This document shows, piece by piece, positions 45,133 to 54,110 of a stretch of 64,000 nt of DNA. Position 1 is the first letter of the stretch; each line of letters starts with the position of its first letter. Origin of the DNA: Bradyrhizobium elkanii WSM2783 (GTDB taxonomy: Bacteria > Pseudomonadota > Alphaproteobacteria > Rhizobiales > Xanthobacteraceae); contig NZ_AXAP01000007.1 in NCBI RefSeq assembly GCF_000472865.1, positions 788 through 64,787 of the forward strand, in the 5' to 3' direction. Position numbers and translations under genes: made by a program. The notes under the pieces were generated by a model. That model was not told the DNA's origin and made no database searches. It was given only the letters and a program-made list of their open reading frames with translations.

Positions 45133-46074
45133 ATGGGTCTCAGATATTTTCTGGCGGCTTCAATTCTGGCGCTGTCGTCCGCGTCAGTTGCGAATGCGCA
45201 GACCATCGACTGGAACATCTTCACCGAGCCGTTCGTCCCCAGTGCGCATGCCCAGGCAATCGAGTGGCAAAAGATCGATGAGATCTTCGGTCGGAAGCCG
45301 GCAGTTTCCGGCGAGGTGCATCGCTATGGATTCCCGCGCAGCGATCTGACAGTCACTTTGGATGGCGTGACCATCAAGCCGACGCTTGCGCTCGGTGGCT
45401 GGGTCGCGTTTATGCCGATGCACGGCGAAGCCATGGTGATGGGCGACCTCGTGCTCCTGGAAACCGAGATCAATCCGGTCATGGCCAAGCTTGTCGCCGG
45501 CGGGCTTGAGATCACCGCCGTTCACAATCACCTGCTCCGGGCGAGCCCTGCGACTTTCTACATGCATGTCGGCGGTCATGGCGATCCCGTGAAGATGGCT
45601 GCTGCCATCCGCGACGCGCTGGCAGTGAGCAAAACGCCGCTGGCGCCCTCGGCAGCGGCCGCACCGCCCGCCATCGACCTCGATACCGCCCAGCTCGATC
45701 AGATCATCGGCGCCAAGGGACAGAACAATGGCGGTGTCTACGCCTTCGCCGTTCCGCGGCGCGATCCGATCAGCGAAGCTGGGATGCAACTCGCACCGGT
45801 CGGCCCGATGGGTGTGGCACAGTCCATCAATTTCCAGCCGACGGGGAGCGGCAAGGCAGCTATCACCGGCGACTTCGTGCTGACCGGCGACGAGGTCAAT
45901 CCTGTGATCAAGGCGCTGAAGGCGAACGACATCGATGTAACGGCGGTCCACAACCACATGCTCAACGAGCAGCCACGCCTGTTCTTCATGCACTTCTGGG
46001 CCAATGACGATGCGATCAAGCTGGCCAAAGGGCTGCGTGCGGCACTCGACAAGACGGCGAGCACCAAGAGTTAG
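45133..46074 (+). CDS. exported DUF1259 (LppY/LpqO-type) protein, two repeats
   Basis: ATG 45133 follows a perfect AGGAGG. Signal peptide to SVANAQ, then two related halves. EVHRYGFPRSDLTVTLDGV with INPVMAKLVAGGLEITAVHNHLL pairs with VYAFAVPRRDPISEAG and VNPVIKALKANDIDVTAVHNHML. Each ends in FYMHVGGHGD or FFMHFWANDD. The duplicated HNH-type patches may bind metal. DUF1259 genes often sit beside chromate genes; reaction unknown. Confidence 0.8.
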   Translation: MGLRYFLAASILALSSASVANAQTIDWNIFTEPFVPSAHAQAIEWQKIDEIFGRKPAVSGEVHRYGFPRSDLTVTLDGVTIKPTLALGGWVAFMPMHGEAMVMGDLVLLETEINPVMAKLVAGGLEITAVHNHLLRASPATFYMHVGGHGDPVKMAAAIRDALAVSKTPLAPSAAAAPPAIDLDTAQLDQIIGAKGQNNGGVYAFAVPRRDPISEAGMQLAPVGPMGVAQSINFQPTGSGKAAITGDFVLTGDEVNPVIKALKANDIDVTAVHNHMLNEQPRLFFMHFWANDDAIKLAKGLRAALDKTASTKS

Positions 46075-46117
46075 GTGAGGAGCAAGCAACACGGACCAGA
46101 GTCAAGAGGGGGCCGGG

Positions 46118-46303
46118 ATGAAGCGAGTCGTCGTTGCGTTGTCCATGCTGGCAGGCTTTCTGGCCGCCGATTGCGCGGCCGAGGCGCAAACGTCCTGCAA
46201 GGTATGCGCCGAGCAGCACAAGGCATGCATGAAGAACTACGCGGGACCTGCCTGCAAGACCGAGTACCAGATGTGTCTGAAGTCGTGCAAATCGAAGCCA
46301 TAA
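46118..46303 (+). CDS. small cysteine-rich exported protein, 61 aa
   Basis: Signal peptide MKRVVVALSMLAGFLAADCA, then a mature peptide of about 38 residues with six regularly spaced cysteines (SCKVCAEQHKACMKN, ACKTEYQMCLKSCKSKP). The C-x3-C-like spacing suggests two disulphides or a metal site. GGGGGCCGGG precedes the ATG. It is part of the SodB-DUF1259-ChrA operon. Confidence 0.65.
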   Translation: MKRVVVALSMLAGFLAADCAAEAQTSCKVCAEQHKACMKNYAGPACKTEYQMCLKSCKSKP

Positions 46304-46305
46304 GC

Positions 46306-46695
46306 ATGGGCAATTCTCGTGCGGGAACACGCGTCGGATATGCCGCCGTCGGATTGCTGGCCATGCTCACGCTCTGGAGCGGCAGTGCCTCGGCCGAAGA
46401 GTTGAAGAAGTTGTCGGGCGCACAGATACGCGCGCGGTTTTCTGACAGGCAGCTTACCGATGAGGTGCACTGGCGCGAAGTCTACCAACGTGACGGCACG
46501 TTCAGAAGTTACTCGATGGGCAAGGTGCTAACAGGCAAATGGTTCGTTCGTTCAGACGATCTCTGCCTCGACCTTCCGGAGCCGGATGACGGGTGCTTCG
46601 AGGTGGCATCGTCGGGTTCATGGATTGTCGTGACCCCGAGGGGACTGGGCCTACCGGCTGTCGGCGTTCTCGAGCCCATTTCGGATCGCGAATAG
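46306..46695 (+). CDS. exported hypothetical protein
   Basis: ATG 46306 is two bases after the previous stop. A signal peptide (AAVGLLAMLTLWSGSASA) precedes a 100-residue domain: LSGAQIRARFSDRQLTDEVHW, GKWFVRSDDLCLDLPEPDDGCFEV. The W-x3-DDLC-L pattern resembles small periplasmic domains seen in alphaproteobacteria, function unknown. Part of the same operon. Confidence 0.65.
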   Translation: MGNSRAGTRVGYAAVGLLAMLTLWSGSASAEELKKLSGAQIRARFSDRQLTDEVHWREVYQRDGTFRSYSMGKVLTGKWFVRSDDLCLDLPEPDDGCFEVASSGSWIVVTPRGLGLPAVGVLEPISDRE

Positions 46696-46746
46696 CCAGT
46701 TTGAGCGGTCGAACTTGCAAGGGAATGGAGCGATGAGGAGCCAGCG

Positions 46747-46980
46747 ATGATCAAGAGAAAAGAGCGGGCGTCCAAACGGACTCCTGGCGACAGCGAGTCA
46801 GCGCGAGCGCCCTGCTCGTCTACCCTCGTCTTCTATGGCGATCCGCAGCTCGTCAGCGACGCCTTCGCACTGGCGCTCAACGTCATGCAGCGCACGAGTG
46901 AGTTTGGAGTTTCCGGCGGGCCACGCCGATCACCAGAAAGGGGCACAGGTGACGACGACAATGCAGGCAAAACACAATAG
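46747..46980 (+). CDS. doubtful 77-codon ORF before chrA
   Basis: GAGGAGCCAGCG precedes ATG 46747, a good site. The product is hydrophilic (MIKRKERASKR, LVFYGDPQLVSDAFALALN) and its 3' end overlaps the chrA start. It could be the remnant of a regulator such as ChrB, but no motif supports that. Confidence 0.3.
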   Translation: MIKRKERASKRTPGDSESARAPCSSTLVFYGDPQLVSDAFALALNVMQRTSEFGVSGGPRRSPERGTGDDDNAGKTQ

Positions 46981-48127
46981 CAAGAGTGAACTGGCACGGT
47001 ATTTCCTTCGCCTTGGCTTTCTCGGCTTCGGCGGCCCGGTTGCACTCGTCGGTCAAATGGAACGGGAGCTGGTCAACGACAAGAAGTGGCTGACCAAGGA
47101 GCAGATGCGGGAGTCGATTGCCATCTGCCAGTCGCTTCCCGGCCCGCTCGCGATCCAAGTCGGCATCTATGTCGCCTGGCTTCGCTGCGGCTTCTGGGGT
47201 GCCTGGATCGGCGGCTGGTGCTTCATCCTGCCAAACTTCATCATCGTGGCGGCGCTCGGCGCGCTCTATGTGTACCTCGGCGACTTGCAGCCGGTGACGG
47301 CCATCTTCTATGGCGTCAGCCCTGCGGTGATCGCGCTCATCCTGCACTCCTGCTATCGCCTCGCGAAGCTCGGCATGGAGGATTGGCTGCAGTGGGCCAT
47401 CGCCGTCGTTTGCCTGGTCGTTACCGTCGTCCTGCAGGCCGAAGTGGCACTGCTGTTTATCGGCGCCGGCATTGTCGGGATCCTCTACTACGGAAACATC
47501 TTCAAGCGTTCCTCGACCGCGATGCAAATCGTCGTCATCCCCGCCGCTGCGCCGGCCGTCACCCCGGTCGTGACTGGCTCCACGCTTGGCAAGCTTTTGC
47601 TGTTCTTCCTCAAAGCCGGGTCACTGACCTTCGGCAGCGGGCTCGTCATCGTGCCGTTCCTCGAGCAGGGGCTCGTTCAGCAATATGGCTGGCTCAACGA
47701 GAGGGAGTTCCTGGTCGCCGTGGCGATCGGAATGATCAGTCCGGGGCCGGTCGTCATCACGGCGACCTTCGTCGGCTATCTGGTCGCCGGTTTCTGGGGG
47801 TCGCTCGTCTCGACTGTCGGCATTTTCCTGCCGTCATTCTTGCTGGTGCTGATCGCAGCCCCGTTGTTGGCGCGGCACCGCGAAAACCCGAACGTGCAGG
47901 GATTCGTCAAGGGTGCCTACGCAGCAGCGATCGGCACGATTTTGGGCGCCTGCATTCTGCTTGGAAAGATCGCGATCGGTGATTGGCTGACGATTGCGAT
48001 CGCGCTCGTCTCGCTCGCGGTTCTGTTCCGCTGGAAGGTCAGCAATCCCATGCTCGTTGCGGCCACGGCGATCGTCGGCCTCGTTGCCTATCCGTGGCTA
48101 CAGCCGGCGTGGGTGATGATCAAGTGA
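46949..48127 (+). CDS. chrA: chromate transporter ChrA (long, two-domain form)
   Basis: About 392 residues with two homologous halves. The first has LGFLGFGGPVALVGQMERELV and CQSLPGPLAIQVG; the second has GSLTFGSGLVIVPFLEQGLV and MISPGPVVITATFVGY. It exports chromate from the cytoplasm. I chose GTG 46949 because GAAAGGGG lies before it; ATG 46961 is the alternative. The longer frame from 46835 adds non-coding-like residues. Last main gene of the operon that begins at leader copy 2. No ChrB regulator is present. Confidence 0.85.
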   Translation: MTTTMQAKHNSKSELARYFLRLGFLGFGGPVALVGQMERELVNDKKWLTKEQMRESIAICQSLPGPLAIQVGIYVAWLRCGFWGAWIGGWCFILPNFIIVAALGALYVYLGDLQPVTAIFYGVSPAVIALILHSCYRLAKLGMEDWLQWAIAVVCLVVTVVLQAEVALLFIGAGIVGILYYGNIFKRSSTAMQIVVIPAAAPAVTPVVTGSTLGKLLLFFLKAGSLTFGSGLVIVPFLEQGLVQQYGWLNEREFLVAVAIGMISPGPVVITATFVGYLVAGFWGSLVSTVGIFLPSFLLVLIAAPLLARHRENPNVQGFVKGAYAAAIGTILGACILLGKIAIGDWLTIAIALVSLAVLFRWKVSNPMLVAATAIVGLVAYPWLQPAWVMIK

Positions 48128-48178
48128 CAGGTTTCGGTGCGGGGCGAGGGGCATTGAGGTCAGTGAACGGAGGGACCC

Positions 48179-48709
48179 ATGACTCGCACGAAGTTCCTAA
48201 TCACTTCTGCTGCCGGGCTCGTCATCGTTGGTCTGACGAGATTGTCCGTCGGGCTCGGACACGCAGCGGGTGATGATGAAGGCGAAGGCGTTCTGGTCAG
48301 ATTGTTACCTTCTGCCAAGGTTAGCTTGCAACAGGCCCTGGTGACCAGCGAACGGGAAGGCCAGCCAATCTCCGGAAAATTCGAGGCTGAAGATGGCAAG
48401 CTTCAGCTTTCGATCTACACCGCAAAAGACGGAAAGTTCTTCGAAGTCGTCGTCGATCACATGACCGGCGAGATAAGCAAGGTCGAGCCCATCACCGAAG
48501 GCGAGGACCTTGAGCACGCCGAGGCACAAAAAGCTGCGATTGACAGGGCAAAGGTAACGCTCGCCGCTGCCGTGGCCAAGGCAAAAGGATACGGCGCGCA
48601 GAGCATTGTGGTGAGCGCCGTGCCCGAACTGAAAAACGGGCAGCCCATTGCGTCGCTTGGTTTCTTGAACGGGAAGAAACTTTCGAGCATTAGCGAACCG
48701 CTGGATTAG
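48179..48709 (+). CDS. exported PepSY-domain protein
   Basis: A 176-residue product with a signal peptide (to about residue 30, GLGHA), then LPSAKVSLQQALVTSEREGQPISGKFEAEDG and VDHMTGEISKVEPI, the PepSY pattern. A second, weaker repeat ends in LGFLNGKKLSSISEPLD. PepSY domains are small periplasmic modules thought to bind or inhibit proteins. Related to the gene at 60435 and to the remnants at 43776 and 49377. Confidence 0.75.
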   Translation: MTRTKFLITSAAGLVIVGLTRLSVGLGHAAGDDEGEGVLVRLLPSAKVSLQQALVTSEREGQPISGKFEAEDGKLQLSIYTAKDGKFFEVVVDHMTGEISKVEPITEGEDLEHAEAQKAAIDRAKVTLAAAVAKAKGYGAQSIVVSAVPELKNGQPIASLGFLNGKKLSSISEPLD

Positions 48710-48779
48710 CCGACTTGCGGGTCCAGGCATAACTGGGCGCACATGACCGATCCATCGATCGCCGCAGCTCTCTAACAAC

Positions 48780-48835
48780 AATTTCAGAAATTCTTCAGTG
48801 GTGGCGCGCTGAGAGGCTGGCAAGATCAATGTGGC
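48780..48835 (-). promoter_or_regulatory. OmpR-type regulatory element, copy 3
   Basis: On the minus strand, CTGAAGAATTTCTGAAATT (48780-48798) and about 37 further bases match the elements at 57848 and 61171. CTGAA half-sites are 11 bp apart. It lies upstream of the PepSY-like gene at 48956, in the same orientation relative to that gene as the other copies are to theirs. Confidence 0.65.
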
Positions 48836-48955
48836 CAGGATCGGTTCGGCGACTACAGCGATCCAGAAGAGGTTCTGGGAAGTGCCCTTCAGCGCCACGA
48901 CTGATGATCGCCGGCGGCAAGCTCGAGCAATCGAAACCACGAAGAGGAGAACGCG

Positions 48956-49249
48956 ATGGATCGAAAGTGGATATTGGCCGGTGGCGGTCTGCTGCTGTTG
49001 GGATTGGCTGGCGCAGCTATGGTGACCGCCGAACCCAGCAAGGGCCCGGTTTTCATCGCCGGCGATCAACCGGTCACCGAGGACCAGGTGCGCCAGAAAC
49101 TGCAGTCCGATGGTTGGTCGAACGTACAGATCGTTCGTGACGGAAGGTATCTCGAAGCGATCGGCTCAAAGAGTGGCCAAACCACGAAGGTTGAAGTCGA
49201 CGCGCAGACCGGCCGGCTGCGCGCTGCTGATGACGACGACGAGGATTGA
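48956..49249 (+). CDS. small PepSY-like exported protein
   Basis: A 97-residue product: anchor or signal (WILAGGGLLLLGLAGAAMVTA), then a PepSY-like fold, VTEDQVRQKLQSDGWSNVQI and KVEVDAQTGRLRAADDDDED with an acidic tail. GAGGAGAACGCG precedes the ATG. The OmpR-type element lies about 160 bp upstream. A decayed relative lies at 43776. Confidence 0.7.
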   Translation: MDRKWILAGGGLLLLGLAGAAMVTAEPSKGPVFIAGDQPVTEDQVRQKLQSDGWSNVQIVRDGRYLEAIGSKSGQTTKVEVDAQTGRLRAADDDDED

Positions 49250-49553
49250 GTAGAACCGGCTTGCTCCAGCATACGGTAGCCGCCCGCCGTAGGGACAGGT
49301 TGCGGCAAGAGCTCTCTCGTACGCGCGGGGTCTCGTGCCAGCTATCCGAGTTGGCTGCCAACAAGCATTCAGTAGTGTGGTCGAGGTTGTTCTGCTGGCG
49401 GGAAAGCGATTCTTGAAGGTGTCGGAGCCGCTCGATTAGCGGATCGAACTCGAGATCGCCAAAGGGCAGGAGAAGAGAATGAACTCTCCACCGCATTGCT
49501 GGCGGTACTTGTTTCGCCCATCGCCCCGAGGTGTCGACCGCGGACGAACGAAG
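49250..49553. other. stretch with PepSY remnant
   Basis: About 300 bp. Only the PepSY C-terminal remnant at 49377-49439 is recognised. Confidence 0.4.
49377..49439 (+). pseudogene. C-terminal PepSY remnant
   Basis: Twenty residues, VVEVVLLAGKRFLKVSEPLD, then a stop. They match the C terminus of the PepSY protein at 48179 (NGKKLSSISEPLD). The rest of the gene is gone; it is a relic of duplication. Confidence 0.5.
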
Positions 49554-50330
49554 ATGCTCATTGGTGAGTCGTTTCTAGTCCGATGCGCTGCGGCATCGTT
49601 GATCTTTGTCGGTGTCGCGGCATGCTCCGGCCGTGCCTTCGCCTACCGGCCGTTCGACGGCACCGATGCCGCCGTGGCCGCCCCTGGAGAACTCGAAGTC
49701 GAGTTGCAGCCGGCCGGCGTGCGACGCGACGGGGCCACCCCGACGCTGGTCGCGCCATGGACAGTCCTGAATTTCGGATTGAGCGAAGGATGGGAGGCGG
49801 TGTTCGAGGGACAGGGCGAGACGCCGCTGTCGCCCTCGGGGCCGACGAACCTGATCGCAGCGGGTGCGTTCCTCAAGCATGTCGTGGTGCCGGGCAGCCT
49901 GCAAGATAAGAGCGGACCAAGCATCGCGACCGAATTCGGTGTGTTGTTGCCAGACAGCACGGGGGACAGCGGCGTCGGCGCAAGCTGGGCGACCATCGTC
50001 TCGCAACGCTGGGACTGGGGAACGATCCACCTCAACGCCGAAATGCTGCTGACGCGGGACCATCATGCCGATGTCTTCCTCGGCACTATCATCGAGGGGC
50101 CGTCGAAATGGACGGTGCGGCCGGTCTCGGAATTTTTCTACGAAAAGGAATTCGGCCAGGAGGAAACCTTTTCCGGGCTCGTAGGCTTGATCTGGCAGGT
50201 GAGCGACAAGCTCTCTTTCGATCTCGCCTATCGCCACGCGCTGACCAATCACCGTCCGGTCAACGAAGTCCGTGCCGGACTGACGTTCGGCGTTCCACTC
50301 CGCTTCTTCGAGAGCGCCCACGTCAGATAA
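49554..50330 (+). CDS. exported, outer-membrane-like hypothetical protein
   Basis: ATG 49554 gives 258 residues with a signal peptide (LIFVGVAACSGRAFA). Beta-rich segments with alternating hydrophobic residues follow (ELEVELQPAGVRR, VLNFGLSEGWEAVFEGQGE, LSFDLAYRHAL, VRAGLTFGVPLRFF), ending near an aromatic residue. This looks like a small outer-membrane barrel. The frame is open to 49479. No family named. A PepSY gene follows after 14 bp. Confidence 0.65.
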   Translation: MLIGESFLVRCAAASLIFVGVAACSGRAFAYRPFDGTDAAVAAPGELEVELQPAGVRRDGATPTLVAPWTVLNFGLSEGWEAVFEGQGETPLSPSGPTNLIAAGAFLKHVVVPGSLQDKSGPSIATEFGVLLPDSTGDSGVGASWATIVSQRWDWGTIHLNAEMLLTRDHHADVFLGTIIEGPSKWTVRPVSEFFYEKEFGQEETFSGLVGLIWQVSDKLSFDLAYRHALTNHRPVNEVRAGLTFGVPLRFFESAHVR

Positions 50331-50344
50331 CAGGAGAAGTGCAG

Positions 50345-50581
50345 ATGATGTCAGTACGTACAATCTCCCAAGCGATCCTCTGCTGCCTGATGGTCAGCCT
50401 AGTCACGCCGGCTCATGCCCTGACCCAGCAGGAACTCTTGGCTAAGCTTCAATCGGACGGCTACACCCAAGTCCGTGACATCAAATCCACGGCTGAAGGC
50501 ATTTCGGTCAAGGCGGTGAAGGACGGCAAGGACGTATCGCTCGTCGTCGACAGCAGCGGTCAGGTCAAAGAGCGGCGCTAA
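50345..50581 (+). CDS. small exported PepSY protein, 78 aa
   Basis: Signal peptide MMSVRTISQAILCCLMVSLV to HA, then LTQQELLAKLQSDGYTQVRDI and VSLVVDSSGQVKERR, one PepSY unit. AGGAGAAGTGCAG precedes the ATG. Co-transcribed with the outer-membrane-like gene. Confidence 0.75.
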   Translation: MMSVRTISQAILCCLMVSLVTPAHALTQQELLAKLQSDGYTQVRDIKSTAEGISVKAVKDGKDVSLVVDSSGQVKERR

Positions 50582-50634
50582 GCCGGCCGACTGCTGGAGA
50601 CTAGGTCAACATCGCGTCCTTAACGGTGCGACCG

Positions 50635-51222
50635 TTACCCTCCGGGCTGGCCGCCTACCTTTCCGATGAAGCCTGCGGCCACCGTGATCGAGTCGTTGGC
50701 GATGGCCAGTGGAAGTGCCGCAAGACGGCGGGGCGCCGGCCCGAATACGACCTGCGCGCTTTCTCGCGGATTAAATTCGGAGTTGTGACAAGGACATTTC
50801 AGAATGTTCTTGTCGCCTTCTGATGCCTTCACCCACTCGGAGACGGGACATCCGGCGTGGGTGCAAATCAACGAATAGGCGACGATGCCATCGGCCGATC
50901 GCGATCGGGACTCATCGTTGAGTTCGCCGGGATCAAGCCTTAGGATGACAATCTCATTGAGCCGCGATCCTTTGCGGATCACCGAGGACTTCGGGTCCTT
51001 CGGCCAAGCGTGCACGGGCGGCCCACCAAGCTCCAGATCATCCGGTTTGATGATATCGCCGGCATGCTCCCCTTCGGAGTGAACGAGAACATCGCCCTTT
51101 TGTGGTCGCTCATCGCTGCCTGGCTGATCTTCCTCCGCCACGGCAGGCTTGGCGGCCGCATATGCAGCGGCGGCCAGAGCCGTCAGCAGCAGCGAGCGTC
51201 GCACCGGATCCTGACACGCCAT
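50635..51222 (-). CDS. Rieske iron-sulfur protein, Tat-exported
   Basis: A 195-residue product from ATG 51222 (GGAGGCGGCG upstream). Tat-like signal DPVRRSLLLTALAAAA. The [2Fe-2S] ligands are in CTHAGC (near residue 138) and CPCHNSEF (near residue 158), the two Cys and two His of a Rieske centre, followed by GPAPRRLAALPL. A single Rieske subunit without cytochrome b or c1 genes nearby; it probably serves a periplasmic redox enzyme. The exact partner is unknown. Confidence 0.8.
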   Translation of the reverse strand: MACQDPVRRSLLLTALAAAAYAAAKPAVAEEDQPGSDERPQKGDVLVHSEGEHAGDIIKPDDLELGGPPVHAWPKDPKSSVIRKGSRLNEIVILRLDPGELNDESRSRSADGIVAYSLICTHAGCPVSEWVKASEGDKNILKCPCHNSEFNPRESAQVVFGPAPRRLAALPLAIANDSITVAAGFIGKVGGQPGG

Positions 51223-51332
51223 CGCCGCCTCCGTTCGACTTTTCTTACAACGTGCGATTTGCACTTAATCTTAGCGCAAATTGAGCGCCGCGACTCAGCC
51301 AAAATGAAGGCGGTGGACGATGAGAGTAGTCC

Positions 51333-52139
51333 TTACCCCGACGTTTCGGTAGCGATCCGGTCCAGGCGCAATCGATGCCGATGATCCGTAAGCAGGCGTC
51401 CGGCTCCCATGACGGCGGCCAGCGTTCCGAGGCCCGTTCCGCCGGCAATTAGGAACATGATCAAGAGTTGATATTTCACGGCGTCTATCGGTTCGACCCC
51501 GGCAAGTATCTGGCCGGTCATCATTCCCGGCAGGGAAACAAGACCGATTGCCGCCATGCCGTTAATGGTGGGCATGAAGCCGCTTCGCAGAGCATCTCGC
51601 ATGACCGGCAGCAGCGCCTGATACCGCGTACCCCCGAGCGCAAGGCAGGCTTCCACCGCAGCTCGCTCGCGCACCAGGCCAGTCGTGAGCACGTCCAAGC
51701 CCAGGCTTACCCCGGTCATCGTGTTGCCCAGGATCATGCCCAACAGCGGCAGCGCATAGCGCGGATGATACCAGGGCTCCGGGTGCAGCTGCGTTAGCAG
51801 CGAGAACATCGTGACGGTACCGGCAGCGAGCAACGTGCATCCTGCGCCCAAGCCATAGGTCCCAAAACCTAGCATCCGCCGCTTCTGCCGCACGACGATT
51901 TCGCGCGATGCGAAGAGAACCATGATGACGGCCGCGAGGGCCGTCCAAACAGGCGAGACGGCAGCAAACAGGAACGTGAGCACATATCCGACCAGCACCA
52001 GCTGAACGACCATCCGCACAGTTGCGACGGCGAGTTGCCGCTCAAGCTTGAGGTGAAGCGCAAGCGAGAGAGCGCCGTCCATGAGAACGAGGAGCGCAGG
52101 CAGAATGAGATCACTGTAAGTCAGTTGGATGTAGGTCAA
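51333..52139 (-). CDS. fetB: FetB-type ABC permease (iron export family)
   Basis: A 268-residue UPF0014/FetB membrane protein with about six or seven helices: LVLMDGALSLALHLKLERQL, VRMVVQLVLVGYVL, LPLLGMILGNTMTG, GMAAIGLVSLPGMMTGQILAG. The start is a TTG at 52139 that overlaps the FetA stop, with GAGGAG upstream, so the longer frame to 52247 is ignored. With FetA it forms an ABC exporter linked to iron homeostasis and oxidative-stress resistance. Confidence 0.8.
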   Translation of the reverse strand: MTYIQLTYSDLILPALLVLMDGALSLALHLKLERQLAVATVRMVVQLVLVGYVLTFLFAAVSPVWTALAAVIMVLFASREIVVRQKRRMLGFGTYGLGAGCTLLAAGTVTMFSLLTQLHPEPWYHPRYALPLLGMILGNTMTGVSLGLDVLTTGLVRERAAVEACLALGGTRYQALLPVMRDALRSGFMPTINGMAAIGLVSLPGMMTGQILAGVEPIDAVKYQLLIMFLIAGGTGLGTLAAVMGAGRLLTDHRHRLRLDRIATETSG

Positions 52140-52732
52140 ATCTGATGCTCCTCGATGCGACCGTCGCTTCCCATCACAAACAACCGCGATCCGACGCGGT
52201 GGGCCTGGGCGGTGTCGTGAGTGCTCCATATGACACCTGTCCCGCACGAGACGCGCTCAGCAATGATCGATTCAACGATCGCGGTCGATGTCGCGTCGAG
52301 CGCCGAGGTAGGCTCGTCCAGCAGAAGCACGCGCGATTGCAGCATCAGCGCCCGCGCAAGCCCCAGCCGCTGCTTCTCTCCGGTGGAAAGTCGTTGGATA
52401 GGCCAGGTTCCGCAGCTGGGCGGTAACCCCAATCGCACCACCAGCGGCATGGCATTATCCCAGGCGGCAAAATGCTCTTGCACCGTGTCCGCCCACCAGC
52501 CCGGTTCAGCGGCGAGGTAGGTCACTTGCTTCCGCCAAAGCGGGGCCGGCACGGTTTCCCTGAGCGTGCCATCCAGCGTGACCGCCCCCTCATTGGGATC
52601 GAGATCCGCGATGGCGCGAAGCAGCAGGCTCTTGCCGACCCCGGAAGGTCCCTGCAGGGCAATGCATTCGCCATCCTTCAGCTCGAATGAAACACAGATG
52701 TGCAAGCGCGTCAGCTTGCTGACTGTAAGCAT
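52136..52732 (-). CDS. fetA: FetA-type ABC ATPase
   Basis: A 198-residue ATPase: Walker A GPSGVGKS, signature LSTGEKQRLGLARAL, Walker B VLLLDEPTSALD, H-loop STHD. Its stop overlaps the FetB start. It powers the FetB permease. The short length is usual for FetA. It is divergent from the first DUF3182 gene. Confidence 0.8.
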   Translation of the reverse strand: MLTVSKLTRLHICVSFELKDGECIALQGPSGVGKSLLLRAIADLDPNEGAVTLDGTLRETVPAPLWRKQVTYLAAEPGWWADTVQEHFAAWDNAMPLVVRLGLPPSCGTWPIQRLSTGEKQRLGLARALMLQSRVLLLDEPTSALDATSTAIVESIIAERVSCGTGVIWSTHDTAQAHRVGSRLFVMGSDGRIEEHQI

Positions 52733-52880
52733 GGCCGTCTATGGCCTTTCAGAACAAGGCCACGCCTTGCGTTAGAGGAGGTCGCTCACTAATGTATTTC
52801 CACGGGGGTTTGCAGTCTCCCCGTCAGACGGATGTTCCGTCCAAGCACTGGCCAATCCTCGGTTGTCGGGATGGTTGCGC

Positions 52881-54110
52881 ATGGACGGCACTAAATTATC
52901 TCCTTTCGTTGATCACATTGGACGACTGCGGCCGGCCGCCGCCGGTCAAAGTGAGCCCAGCACCCCGGCGGTCAATGCGGTCGCCGTCTACTTTTCCCGG
53001 CTGGGCACGCCGATGTACGCCCACGAAAAAGTCACGCTGTCGGAGGTCGCCGAAAGCATCGCTCGGCTTAACGGTCACAAATACGCCGGCATCTTCGATG
53101 CCAAGAAGCATTCGAGCGGAGATCTCTTCTTCGTTCCGGACGACACGCTCATGCTCGACGAGGCGCGGGACCTCGGCATCCACTCTCCCCGCCAGCTTTA
53201 TGGCGCGGTTGTGCCTTATCCTTTCGCCAAAACGAAAGCCATCACGCACCGACTGATAAATCCGCTCGCAGCGCACCCGTCCGGCTGGTCGGCCGCATTC
53301 GCAGAAAATGTGAGCAATGCTGTCCTGCCGGGCTATACCGTGTTCAACCCTGACGACGCTGGGACGGCTGTCAGGCGCCTGCTTTTGCAAGGTGCCGTCC
53401 GGGTAAAGGAGCCGCTCGGAGACGGTGGCCACGGACAAACGGTGATTGGCACGATTGCTGAGCTAGACGCTCTTCTCGGCAATTTACCAACCGAAAAGAT
53501 CGAGCGCCATGGACTGGTTCTGGAAACGAACTTACGCTGCGTTACGACGCGAAGCATTGGTTGCGCAATGGTAGGCGATCGGACGATCGCTTATCACGGC
53601 ACGCAACGGTCGGCGACGAACAATCACGGAGTTTCAGTCTACGGTGGCTCGCATTTGATTTGCGTACGCGGAGGCTGGGCGGAACTGATCAATCTGCCGA
53701 TGGATGCCAAGACGCGTATCGCCATAACGCAAGCTCGGACCTATGATGGCAATGCGACCCAATATCCCGGATTCTTGGCCTCACGCCGAAACTATGACGT
53801 CGGCGAGGGAATAGATGGCTGTGGACAATGGAGGTCCGGGGTGTTCGAGGCGTCGTGGCGCTCAGGTGGTGCAAGCACTGCCGAACTTGCGGCCCTGACG
53901 GCATTCGCGGAAGATTGCGCCTTGCAGGTCGTCGAGGCCGCCTCTGTGAAACAATTCGGAAAGCCGAGCAAAATCCCGCCTGGCGCAATCGTCCACTTTG
54001 AGGGCGATGACCCCGAAGAGGGGCCGCTGATCAGATATACGGTCGTCCCACGGGCGCTGCGCCGTGCAACGACAAGGGTATCCGGCGCCTCATTCCGGCG
54101 CGGACATTAG
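52881..54110 (+). CDS. DUF3182 family protein (ATP-grasp-like), copy 1
   Basis: About 409 residues. VAVYFSRLGTPMYAHEKVTL opens the domain. VRVKEPLGDGGHGQTVIG resembles a nucleotide loop, and RHGLVLETNLRCVTTRSIG, VYGGSHLICVRGGW and ASRRNYDVGEG are the DUF3182 signatures. LIRYTVVPR ends it. ATG 52881 is preferred to TTG 52863. Reaction unknown. The 3' end overlaps the convergent ABC ATPase gene by 21 bp. A related copy lies at 58121. Confidence 0.75.
   Translation: MDGTKLSPFVDHIGRLRPAAAGQSEPSTPAVNAVAVYFSRLGTPMYAHEKVTLSEVAESIARLNGHKYAGIFDAKKHSSGDLFFVPDDTLMLDEARDLGIHSPRQLYGAVVPYPFAKTKAITHRLINPLAAHPSGWSAAFAENVSNAVLPGYTVFNPDDAGTAVRRLLLQGAVRVKEPLGDGGHGQTVIGTIAELDALLGNLPTEKIERHGLVLETNLRCVTTRSIGCAMVGDRTIAYHGTQRSATNNHGVSVYGGSHLICVRGGWAELINLPMDAKTRIAITQARTYDGNATQYPGFLASRRNYDVGEGIDGCGQWRSGVFEASWRSGGASTAELAALTAFAEDCALQVVEAASVKQFGKPSKIPPGAIVHFEGDDPEEGPLIRYTVVPRALRRATTRVSGASFRRGH

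Noticed and set aside
45184..46092. A 302-codon minus-strand frame
   Set aside because: Antisense to the DUF1259 gene, which has a signal peptide and an AGGAGG start.
49575..50363. A 262-codon minus-strand frame
   Set aside because: Antisense to the exported outer-membrane-like gene; composition and lack of start signals indicate a shadow.
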